From Streptomyces sp. NBC_01231 (GTDB lineage: Bacteria; Actinomycetota; Actinomycetes; Streptomycetales; Streptomycetaceae), in contig CP108521.1 of NCBI GenBank assembly GCA_035999765.1, positions 9,424,001-9,488,000 of the forward strand: a stretch of DNA of 64,000 bases, written 5' to 3'. The position numbers and the translations under genes are program-made. Shown one piece after another: positions 53,890 through 61,830 of this stretch (position 1 is its first letter; every line of letters starts with the position of its first letter). The notes beneath the pieces are model-generated. The model searched no databases, had not been told where the DNA came from, and saw only the letters and a program-made list of their open reading frames with translations.

Positions 53890-54878
53890 AGGAGTTCGAC
53901 TACCGGCGCGCGCACGACGTCTCCGGCGCCCTCGCCCTGCTCGACGCCGACCCGGAAGCCCGCTTCCTCGGCGGCGGCACCAACCTCGTCGACCTGATGA
54001 AGACCGGCGTGGAACGTCCCGCCCGGCTCGTCGACGTCCGCGAACTCCCCCTGGACCAGATCGAGGTGACCGCGGACGGCGGCCTGCGCATCGGCGCGAC
54101 CGTCACCAACAGTGACCTCGCCGCCCACCCCGACGTCCGCCGCCGCTACCCGGCGTTGACGCAGGCGGTCCTGGCCGGCGCCTCCGGGCAACTGCGGAAC
54201 ATGGCCACCGTCGGCGGCAACCTGCTCCAGCGCACCCGCTGCGGCTACTTCGCCGACCTGGCCAAGCCCTGCAACAAGCGCGTCCCCGGCAGCGGTTGCC
54301 CCGCCATCGCCGGCGAGCACCACAACCACGCCGTCCTGGGCGCCTCCGAGCACTGCGTGGCCACCCACCCCTCGGACATGGGCGTGGCGCTCGCGGCCTT
54401 CGACGCCGTCGTCTGCTACGAAACGGCGGACGGGCCCGGAGAGTTGCCGCTCGCCGACTTCTATCTGCCCGTCGGCGACACCCCGCATCGGGAGACGGCC
54501 CTGCCGGCGGGCGCGCTCATCACCGGCGTCACCCTGCCGCCCGCCCCGGTGGCCGCCCACTCGCGCTACCGCAAGGTGCGCGAGCGTGCCTCGTACGCCT
54601 TCGCCATCGGGTCGATCGCCGCCGCCCTCGACGTGCACGACGGTGTCGTACGCGAGGTGCGCCTCGCGTTCGGAGCCGTCGCCTCCCGGCCGTGGCGCGC
54701 CCGGACGGCCGAACGGGTCCTGACCGGTGCTCCGGCCGACGCCGAGACCTTCGCCGCCGCGGCGGACGCCGAACTGGCCGCCGCGAAGCCGCTGCCGCAC
54801 AACGGATACAAGGTGACCCTCATGCGCAACCTTGTGGTGGCCGTCCTGACCGAACTCGCCGAGGAGGCCGCACGATGA
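53886..54878 (+). CDS. Molybdenum hydroxylase FAD subunit with extra Fe-S cysteines (YagS-like)
   Basis: A 330-residue FAD-binding subunit. FAD pyrophosphate site FLGGGTNLVDLMKTGVERP and ASGQLRNMATVGGNLLQRTRC. An insertion at ~118-165 holds Cys residues in RTRCGYFADLAKPCNK, GSGCPAIAG and SEHCVATHPSD, the pattern that binds a [4Fe-4S] cluster in PaoB/YagS-type subunits; this favours an aldehyde-oxidoreductase identity over classical xanthine dehydrogenase. Coupled by ATGA overlaps to both neighbours. Confidence 0.92.
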   Translation: MKEFDYRRAHDVSGALALLDADPEARFLGGGTNLVDLMKTGVERPARLVDVRELPLDQIEVTADGGLRIGATVTNSDLAAHPDVRRRYPALTQAVLAGASGQLRNMATVGGNLLQRTRCGYFADLAKPCNKRVPGSGCPAIAGEHHNHAVLGASEHCVATHPSDMGVALAAFDAVVCYETADGPGELPLADFYLPVGDTPHRETALPAGALITGVTLPPAPVAAHSRYRKVRERASYAFAIGSIAAALDVHDGVVREVRLAFGAVASRPWRARTAERVLTGAPADAETFAAAADAELAAAKPLPHNGYKVTLMRNLVVAVLTELAEEAAR

Positions 54879-56992
54879 CCACCGCTCCCACGGCGCGCAA
54901 GAACGCTGTCGGCACCGCCCACACCCGTGTCGAGGGCCGGGACAAGGTCACCGGAGCCGCCCGCTACGCGGCGGAGATCCCGTTCGCCGAACTCGCCCAC
55001 GGCTGGCTGGTGTCGTCCACCGTCGCCCGCGGCCGGATCCGCTCGGTGGAGGACGGTCCGGTCCTCGCCATGCCGGGCGTGGTCGCCGTCCTCCACCACG
55101 GCAACGCCCCACGTGTCGAAACCGGTTACGTCGGGATGCTGGGCGTCCCGGACCCGACCGCCGCCGTCTTCCAGCACGACCGGGTGCCGCACCTCGGCTG
55201 GCCGGTCGCGCTGGTCGTCGCCGACACCTCCGAACAGGCGCGGGAGGCCGCCGAGGCGCTGGTCGTGCACTACGAACAGGAGCCGCACGACGTCGACTTC
55301 TCCGGCGAGCACCCCGACGCGTACCCGGTCGACAGCCACGGGCCGGCGGTGGCCGAGAAGGGCGACCTGGAGGCCGAACTCGCCGCGTCCGCCGTCGTCG
55401 TGGACGCCGAGTACACCACCCCGGAAGAGCACCACAACCCGATGGAGCCGCACGCGGCCACCGCCCGCTGGGACGGCGGCCGGCTCGAACTCGTCGACTC
55501 CAACCAGGGCACCTTCTGGGTCGCGAGCGAACTCGCGAAGATGTTCTCGCTCGACCCGGCCTCGATCCGGGTGCGCTCCGAACACGTCGGCGGCGGCTTC
55601 GGCAGCAAGGGCGTCCGCGCCCACCAGGTGGCCGCCGTGATGGCCGCGACCGAACTGCACCGCCCGGTACGGGTGATCATGACCCGTCGGCAGATGTTCT
55701 CGCTCGCCGGCTACCGCAGCCCCACCCGGCAGCGCCTGCGACTCGGTGCCGACGCCGACGGGCGGCTGCGCGCGCTGGAGCACCGCTCCCTGAGCGCCAC
55801 CTCCACCGTGCACGAGTTCATCGAGTCGGCCGCCGGCCCGGCCCGGACCATGTACGACGCCGATGCCCACCACACCGCCAACCGGCTGGTACGGCTCGAT
55901 GTGCCGACCCCGACCTGGATGCGTGCGCCGGGCGAGGCACCGGGGTCGTTCGCGCTGGAGTCGGCGGTCGACGAACTCGCCGAGAAGTGCGGCCTCGACC
56001 CGATCGAACTGCGTGCCCGCAACGACCCCGAGACGGGCCCGGTGTCCGGGCTGCCCTTCAGCGGACGCAACCTGATCGCCTGCTTCCGGGAAGGCGCCCG
56101 CAGGTTCGGCTGGGCGGACCGTGACCCGCGCCCCGGCCTGCGCCGCGACGGACGCTGGCTGCTCGGCACCGGCACGGCGGCCGCCTCCTTCCCGGCGGGT
56201 GCCGGTCCGTCCACGGCGGCCGTGACGGCGGAGGCGGACGGCACCTTCACCGTGCGGGTCAACGCCGCCGACATCGGCACCGGCGCCCGGACCGCGCTCA
56301 CCCTGGTCGCCGCCGACGCCCTGGTGACCGCACCGGAACACGTCCGGGTGCGTATCGGCGACAGCGATCTCGGCCCCGCGTTCATCGCCGGCGGCTCGAT
56401 GGGCACCCGCTCGTGGGCCTGGGCGGTCACGATCGCCGCCGAGGAACTGCGGGAGCGGCTCGCCCTCGGGGCCGACATCCCGCCCGAGGGGATCACCGTA
56501 CGGTCCGACACCACGGAGGCCATCGGAGCGCTGTCCCAGAAGGAACGGCACTCCTTCGGCGCCCAGTTCGCCGAGGTCGCCGTGGACCCCGCCACCGGCG
56601 AGGTCCGGGTGCGCCGCATGCTCGGCATCTTCGCGGCCGGCCGGATCGTCAACCCGCTCACCGCCCGCAACCAGTTCGTCGGCGGCATGACCTGGGGCAT
56701 CTCGATGGCCCTGCACGAGGAGGCGGTCCGCGACCAGGCCTCCGGCGGCCACTACGGCGCCGACCTCGCCGGCTACCACGTCGCCGCACACGCCGACGTC
56801 CCGGCCATCGAGGCGGACTGGATCGACGACCCGGACCCCGACGACCCGGTCGGCATCAAGGGCATCGGCGAGATCGGCATCGTGGGCGCGGCGGCGGCCG
56901 TCGCCAACGCGGTCTGGCACGCGACCGGCGTACGCCACCGGGACCTGCCGATCAGGCCCGACCGTGTCCTGCTGGCGGGCGGACATGCTTGA
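54875..56992 (+). CDS. Molybdenum hydroxylase molybdopterin subunit (YagR-like)
   Basis: A 705-residue catalytic subunit binding molybdopterin cofactor. Segments: VEGRDKVTGAARYAAEIPF at the start, PEEHHNPMEPHAATARWDGG, EHVGGGFGSKG, MRAPGEAPGSFALESAVDELA, and the catalytic Glu in GIKGIGEIGIVGAAAAVANAVWHATG. Oxidises an aldehyde or N-heterocycle with water; the exact substrate cannot be told. The stop overlaps the xdhC start by eight bases. Confidence 0.93.
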   Translation: MTTAPTARKNAVGTAHTRVEGRDKVTGAARYAAEIPFAELAHGWLVSSTVARGRIRSVEDGPVLAMPGVVAVLHHGNAPRVETGYVGMLGVPDPTAAVFQHDRVPHLGWPVALVVADTSEQAREAAEALVVHYEQEPHDVDFSGEHPDAYPVDSHGPAVAEKGDLEAELAASAVVVDAEYTTPEEHHNPMEPHAATARWDGGRLELVDSNQGTFWVASELAKMFSLDPASIRVRSEHVGGGFGSKGVRAHQVAAVMAATELHRPVRVIMTRRQMFSLAGYRSPTRQRLRLGADADGRLRALEHRSLSATSTVHEFIESAAGPARTMYDADAHHTANRLVRLDVPTPTWMRAPGEAPGSFALESAVDELAEKCGLDPIELRARNDPETGPVSGLPFSGRNLIACFREGARRFGWADRDPRPGLRRDGRWLLGTGTAAASFPAGAGPSTAAVTAEADGTFTVRVNAADIGTGARTALTLVAADALVTAPEHVRVRIGDSDLGPAFIAGGSMGTRSWAWAVTIAAEELRERLALGADIPPEGITVRSDTTEAIGALSQKERHSFGAQFAEVAVDPATGEVRVRRMLGIFAAGRIVNPLTARNQFVGGMTWGISMALHEEAVRDQASGGHYGADLAGYHVAAHADVPAIEADWIDDPDPDDPVGIKGIGEIGIVGAAAAVANAVWHATGVRHRDLPIRPDRVLLAGGHA

Positions 56993-58226
56993 CATCGCCG
57001 AAGAGCTGCACCGCTGGGCCGAGGAGGGGCGAGAGTTCGCCGTGGCCACCGTGGTGGCCGTCGGCGGCAGCGCCCCGCGCGGCCCCGGCGCTGCCCTCGC
57101 CGTCGACGGCGAGGGCACGGTGATCGGTTCGGTCTCCGGAGGCTGTGTGGAGGGCGCGGTCTACGACCTGTGCGAGCGCGCTCTCCACACCGGCGAGACG
57201 GTCCTCGAACGGTTCGGCTACAGCGACGAGGACGCCTTCGCGGTGGGCCTGACCTGTGGCGGGGTCATCGACATCCTGGTCACACCGGTCCGCGCGGACG
57301 CCCCCGCGCGGCCGGTGTTCCGGTCCGCGCTGTCGGCCGCCGCCGGGGGTGCGTCGACGGCCGTCGCCCGAGTGGTACGAGGCCCCGCCGAACTCCTCGG
57401 CACGGCCCTGGTGGTGCGCCCCGACGGGTCCTACGAGGGCGGACTCGGCGGCCCCGCGGCACTGGACGCGACGGCCGCCGCCGAGGCCCGGGCCCTGCTG
57501 GACGTCGGCCGCACCGGCACCCTTGACCTGTCGGCGAGCGCAGCGAGATGGGGGTCCCCCCGGACGGAGTCCGGGGGAGGCTCGCGTTGCCCCGGAGGCC
57601 TGACCCTGCTCGTCGAGTCGAGCGTGCCGGCGCCCCGCATGATCGTCTTCGGCGCGATCGACTTCGCCGCGGCGCTCGTGCGTGCCGGGAAGTTCCTCGG
57701 CTACCACGTGACCGTGTGCGACGCCCGGCCCGTATTCGCCACCCGGGCCCGCTTCCCCGAGGCCGACGACATCGTGATCGACTGGCCGCACCGCTATCTG
57801 CGGGGCACCGCGACCGACGCGCGCACGGTGCTGTGCGTGCTCACCCACGACGCCAAGTTCGACGTGCCCCTGCTCACGGAGGCCCTGCGGCTGCCGGTCG
57901 CCTACGTCGGCGCGATGGGCTCCCGCCGCACCCACCTCGACCGGGAGCGTCGGCTGCGCGAAGTCGGCCTGACCGAACGGGAGTTGGCCCGGCTGCGGTC
58001 GCCGATCGGCCTCGACCTGGGCGCCCGTACGCCGGAGGAGACCGCGCTGTCCATCGCGGCGGAGATCGTCGCGGTCCGGCGCGGCGGTACCGGCGCACCA
58101 CTGACCGGCTCGGGAACGCCGATCCACCGTGCCGAGCCGACCGGTCCGGCGTCGCCGGTCGGCGCGACGCGGACCCGGACGGCACGGGGACGAGGCCGAG
58201 CCGTCGAGCGCGCAGCACCGCGCTGA
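56985..58226 (+). CDS. xdhC: XdhC-family molybdenum hydroxylase maturation protein
   Basis: A 413-residue XdhC/CoxI protein that inserts or sulfurates the Mo cofactor of the adjacent enzyme. N-terminal XdhC_CoxI part: GSAPRGPGAALAVDGEGTVIGSVSGGCVEGAV and GLTCGGVIDILV; C-terminal Rossmann part: MIVFGAIDFAAALVRAGKFLGYHVTVCDARPVFAT, HDAKFDVPLLTEAL, YVGAMGSRRTHLDR, IGLDLGARTPEETALSIAAEI. Between them, residues ~182-203 are encoded by an inserted palindromic element and look foreign (SAARWGSPRTESGGGSR). The last ~40 residues are a low-complexity tail. Confidence 0.88.
   Translation: MLDIAEELHRWAEEGREFAVATVVAVGGSAPRGPGAALAVDGEGTVIGSVSGGCVEGAVYDLCERALHTGETVLERFGYSDEDAFAVGLTCGGVIDILVTPVRADAPARPVFRSALSAAAGGASTAVARVVRGPAELLGTALVVRPDGSYEGGLGGPAALDATAAAEARALLDVGRTGTLDLSASAARWGSPRTESGGGSRCPGGLTLLVESSVPAPRMIVFGAIDFAAALVRAGKFLGYHVTVCDARPVFATRARFPEADDIVIDWPHRYLRGTATDARTVLCVLTHDAKFDVPLLTEALRLPVAYVGAMGSRRTHLDRERRLREVGLTERELARLRSPIGLDLGARTPEETALSIAAEIVAVRRGGTGAPLTGSGTPIHRAEPTGPASPVGATRTRTARGRGRAVERAAPR
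57535..57590. repeat. Palindromic REP-like element inserted in-frame in xdhC
   Basis: GCGAGCGCAGCGAGATGG leads into a hairpin CCCCCGGAC (57557-57565)/GTCCGGGGG (57569-57577) and then GAGGCTCGCG. The pattern of AGCGCAGCGAG followed by GGGGGTCCCCCC and a GGGGGAGG return arm resembles short palindromic repeats common between Streptomyces genes. Here it lies inside a gene and keeps the frame. Confidence 0.6.
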
Positions 58227-58384
58227 CGCGGTACTCGTCACGGCGCCGCCGTTCGCTGTTCCAGAGTCCGGTCGAGCGACAGCGACGTTCTCGGACGTAC
58301 CCCGGCACACGGGCGCCTGTGCGCAGGAGGCGGGGGACCGGGCCGGGGCCGTCGCCCGGCGCGGCCCCGCAGATTCCGCAGATT

Positions 58385-58424
58385 CCGTATGGGCCGCCGG
58401 CGCGAGGACCGGTGGCCCATACGG
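58385..58424. terminator. Bidirectional terminator between convergent xdhC and GH115 genes
   Basis: CCGTATGGGCC (58385-58395) and GGCCCATACGG (58414-58424) form a perfect 11-bp stem, with a CCGG/CCGG inner stem in the loop. It lies in the 253-base gap, which otherwise only shows GC-rich sequence with a short GCAGATTCC direct repeat. Confidence 0.75.
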
Positions 58425-58479
58425 GCCTTCGAGCGAAGCCCACGTTCTCGCGCCGGGCCGGGCGATCGCCGACGGCGCC

Positions 58480-61458
58480 CTACTGGGCGGGAGCGTCCAC
58501 GCCCGGCGCGTACCCGGGGTCCGGGTTGAACACCGGGTGGTAGCTCTCCGGCGGTGCGAGATAGGTGACCGGAAGGCCGCCGGTGTCCACGACGATCTGG
58601 TCCACGGCGATCGCCGCGTCCACCATGAACAGCCGCAGGACATGCTCGCCGGGTTCGCCGACGGCCACGGTGGCGGTCAGCTTCTCGACGCCCTCCTCGA
58701 CGTTGCGGGCCCAGGCGTCCCCCCGGTTGCCGGTGGCGATCGCCTGGCCGGACAGCACGGCGGCCGGCTGGTCGTCGAGGGCGACCGCCACCCGACGCAG
58801 ACCGCGCTCGTCCAGGGAGGGCAGCCGGAACACGGTCACGGCGAAGCTCCCGGCACTCGCGAAACGCACCCGGTACCGCAGCTCCGGGGCCCGGCCCGCG
58901 AAGTCCCCGGTGACCGGCGCCGCGGTCGAGGGGACCGCCTCGACGGCGCCCGTACGACGCCCCAGCCCGCGCACGGTCCGCCAGCGGGCCCCGCCGCGCG
59001 CCACCCGCCGCTCGGTGTGCACGGCGTCGATCGACACATACCCGTGGGCCTCGACGAACCCGCGTGCTCGACGGCGCGCCCGTTCCCCGTCGTTGACCAC
59101 CCGCAGCGGCACCTCGACACGCTGCCCCGCCCCGCCGACGGTCACCGTGGCGCGGTGCGTGCCCTCGGGCACCCGCGCCCAGTCCACCTCCACCCACACC
59201 CGGGCCTGCTCGGTCAGTGAGCCGCCCGCCGAACTCAGCCGCACCCAGGGGTGACTGGCCTCGGCCGTCCAGTCCATCGCCAGGAAGCCGGTGTTGAAGA
59301 CGTCCACGAAACGCCGGTCGCGTGTGAACGAGGAGAACGACAACGGCCGGTCGGTCCCGGTCTCGTTGCCCTCGGCGGCGACGCCCAGCCCGGAGGTCTG
59401 CTGCCGGGCGATCCGGGTGACGGCCGGCCGGCCGGGCGCCTTCGGGATCTGCGAGGGGTACGGGTTGACGATCCCGTCCCACTTCCCGCCCGCCACCTCG
59501 GTGTTGTACCGCCTGGTGATCGCCGCCTCCTCGGCGTGGGCGGCCTCGGCCAGGTCCGCGAAACGGTTGGTCCCGGCCCCGCGCCCCTGTCGGACCGCGA
59601 GCGCGTTGCGGTCCGCCCAGTAGTACTTCAGGTTCATCAAGTACGCCCCGTGCACCGGGTATTCGACGAGCTCGTAGAAGGCGTCCCGGTAGGCCTCGGG
59701 CAGCGTGGCGCCCAGGGCCCGGGTCCGTCCCAGCAACCGGTCGTACGCCGCAAGTCGGCGTCCCGCCTCGTCGCCGTGGTGCACGACGGAGAACATCTGG
59801 CGGTCGATGAACTCCGGTCGCCGCTCGGCCGCGAGACGGTAGTACTCGGTGCGGATCGCGGTGATCTCCCGCCCGTGTCGCCGCCCGAACTGCCGCCCGT
59901 ACCACTCGGCCAGGAAGTCCTCGACGTCGTCGGCGCTCCACCGGTCCACGTCCCAGGCCACGTCCATGGCGAAGGACAGGCCGGTCTCGATGGACTTGAG
60001 ATCACCCACGTTGAAGATCCACATTCGGTCGACGCCGTGCTCGTACACCCGGCGCAACTCCTGCCAGACCTTGGCGATCTGGGTGGTGTCCAGCCACAGG
60101 TAGCTGCGCGGACGACCCCAGTAGGAGAGGTGGTAGTAGATGCCGTTGCCGCCCGGCCGGTCGCGCTCCGTCCCGTTCGGCAGCTGGCGCATGTTGCCGT
60201 GGTTGTCGTCCGGCCAGATCAGCGTGACGTCCTCGGGAACCCGGACGCCCGCGTTGTACAGCTCCAGCACTTCCTTGTACGGGATGAAGATCTGCGGCTC
60301 GGCCGCCGCACCGACCTCCTCGCTGAGGATCCGGCGCTGATCGGCGATGATGTCGTTCATCACCACGACCTTCTCCGGAATGGTCGTCGCGTACTTCGTC
60401 TCCAGCGCGCTGTCGTGCAGACCGCGCATGCCGAGCGTCCAACTGCTCTCGTAGGCCGCGTTCTGTCTCGCCCGGGCTCTCCAGTAGTCCGAGATGACAC
60501 CGGGGTTCACCGTGTAGTCGTACACCGGCAGGCTGCCGTCCGGACCACGGTGCTCGGCGGCCCACGGGTCCCACTCGTGGACGCCGTTGCGCAGCAGTGC
60601 CTCGGGGTGGCTGGAGCCGACGACGATGCCGTACTCGTCGGCGAGTTCGGGGTTCTCCCGGTGCTTGTTGAAGAAGTCCGAGTACGGATGCATGGCGGGC
60701 CACAGGTAGTTGGCCTTCAGACGCAGCAGCAGCTCGAAGACCCGCTTGTACGTCTCGGGGCCGATGTTCTTGTCCGGCTCCTGGGTCCGGGAGGACCAAG
60801 TGGTCAGGTTCTGCTCGTCGTTGATGAAGACGCCCCGGTAACGGACGGACGGCTCGGACCGCTTGAGGGGGCCCGCGGGCACGGTCACCGTGTCGCGGTG
60901 TTCGACGGGCACGTCGGCCCACCAGTACCAGGGTGAGACCCCGATGCGCTCCGAGGTGTCGTACACGCCGTAGATCGTGCCGCGCCGGTCGCTTCCGGCG
61001 ATCACCAGGGCGCGGTCCACTCCGGGCAGCGGACGGTCCACCACCTGGGTCACGGACGCCTCCCAGCGCCCCTTCACCCCGGAGACGTCCAGACGCCGGT
61101 CGGTGACCAGCCGGTCGACCACGGGGCTCGCGCCCAGGGTGCCCACCACGACCAGGAGCGCCGCCCGTTCGGGAAGGGTGTGCCACAGCCGGGGGCGGAC
61201 GCCGGTGACTCGTTCCACGTCCGCCTGGAGGTCCCCGGCGGCGCGGATCACGGCGGGGTCGTCCGCCGCGTCCACGAACAGGTCGACGGCGGCGCCGTCC
61301 CCGGCCAGCGGGAACGCCGGGCGTCCCGACGGCGCGGCCTCGGCGTCGGCGGGTAAGGCCGCCGGGAGCAGCGGGGCGACTCCGACGGCGGCCATGCCGC
61401 GCAGGAACGACTTGCGGGTGGGCGGCTGCGGCGGAACCTGGGGTTCGTGGTGCGGCAC
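58480..61458 (-). CDS. GH115 family glycoside hydrolase (xylan alpha-1,2-glucuronidase)
   Basis: A 992-residue exported hydrolase. The N-terminus TRKSFLRGMAAVGVAPLLPAA resembles a Tat signal with RK in place of RR. GH115 segments include GTIYGVYDTSERIGVSPWYWWADVPV, RYRGVFINDEQNL, LKANYLWPAMHPYSDFFNKH, TLIWPDDNHGNMRQLP, GIYYHLSYWGRPRSYLWLDT and MWIFNVGDLKSIETGLSF, followed by the C-terminal beta domains. The family removes 4-O-methyl-glucuronic acid from glucuronoxylan. Codon 35, inside the signal peptide, is TTA (61354-61356), implying bldA-dependent translation. GTG 61458 is the start; its Shine-Dalgarno is weak. A LacI-type site lies 134 bases upstream. Confidence 0.9.
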   Translation of the reverse strand: MPHHEPQVPPQPPTRKSFLRGMAAVGVAPLLPAALPADAEAAPSGRPAFPLAGDGAAVDLFVDAADDPAVIRAAGDLQADVERVTGVRPRLWHTLPERAALLVVVGTLGASPVVDRLVTDRRLDVSGVKGRWEASVTQVVDRPLPGVDRALVIAGSDRRGTIYGVYDTSERIGVSPWYWWADVPVEHRDTVTVPAGPLKRSEPSVRYRGVFINDEQNLTTWSSRTQEPDKNIGPETYKRVFELLLRLKANYLWPAMHPYSDFFNKHRENPELADEYGIVVGSSHPEALLRNGVHEWDPWAAEHRGPDGSLPVYDYTVNPGVISDYWRARARQNAAYESSWTLGMRGLHDSALETKYATTIPEKVVVMNDIIADQRRILSEEVGAAAEPQIFIPYKEVLELYNAGVRVPEDVTLIWPDDNHGNMRQLPNGTERDRPGGNGIYYHLSYWGRPRSYLWLDTTQIAKVWQELRRVYEHGVDRMWIFNVGDLKSIETGLSFAMDVAWDVDRWSADDVEDFLAEWYGRQFGRRHGREITAIRTEYYRLAAERRPEFIDRQMFSVVHHGDEAGRRLAAYDRLLGRTRALGATLPEAYRDAFYELVEYPVHGAYLMNLKYYWADRNALAVRQGRGAGTNRFADLAEAAHAEEAAITRRYNTEVAGGKWDGIVNPYPSQIPKAPGRPAVTRIARQQTSGLGVAAEGNETGTDRPLSFSSFTRDRRFVDVFNTGFLAMDWTAEASHPWVRLSSAGGSLTEQARVWVEVDWARVPEGTHRATVTVGGAGQRVEVPLRVVNDGERARRRARGFVEAHGYVSIDAVHTERRVARGGARWRTVRGLGRRTGAVEAVPSTAAPVTGDFAGRAPELRYRVRFASAGSFAVTVFRLPSLDERGLRRVAVALDDQPAAVLSGQAIATGNRGDAWARNVEEGVEKLTATVAVGEPGEHVLRLFMVDAAIAVDQIVVDTGGLPVTYLAPPESYHPVFNPDPGYAPGVDAPAQ

Positions 61459-61591
61459 GAGACGCTGCCTTTCCGCGCCGGCCCGCGACGGCTGAGGGTG
61501 CGGGCCGGCGGCGGAGCCGAGCGCATGGACGGTGGAGATGTGGCCGGAGAGAGGGAAGGACGGCTGTGGCGCGTGTTGGCATGGTCAGGCC

Positions 61592-61605
61592 AGAAAGCGC
61601 TTGCT
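61592..61605. promoter_or_regulatory. LacI-type operator candidate upstream of GH115
   Basis: AGAAAGCGCTTGCT contains AAGCGCTT and is a 14-base palindrome with one mismatched pair, the layout of LacI-family sugar regulators. It lies upstream of the GH115 start; the remainder of the 372-base gap 61459-61830 holds a terminator for the next gene and no coding signal. Confidence 0.5.
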
Positions 61606-61751
61606 ATGCACCCTAGGTCAGGCACGAAGGGGGCGTCCAGAGGTGTGCGTGAGAGGGGTGAGGCCGGAAGGGGGCGAAGGGGAGCGCGAGTGATCCGGGC
61701 GGTCACGGATCGGTGCGTGGAGAACACCGGCGGCGCTCGAGAAACGGCGGA

Positions 61752-61792
61752 CCGGGCGCGCGCAGAGTCGAGGTGAACCTGCGCGCGCCCGG
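61752..61792 (-). terminator. Hairpin terminator after the NlpC/P60 gene
   Basis: CCGGGCGCGCGCA (61752-61764) and TGCGCGCGCCCGG (61780-61792) form a perfect 13-bp stem with a 15-base loop. Read leftwards it follows the NlpC/P60 stop by 38 bases and is followed by a short T run (CCGTTTC). Confidence 0.8.
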
Positions 61793-61830
61793 CCGGCGTG
61801 ACGTGTACGACGCCTTGGCGGCGCCCGGTC

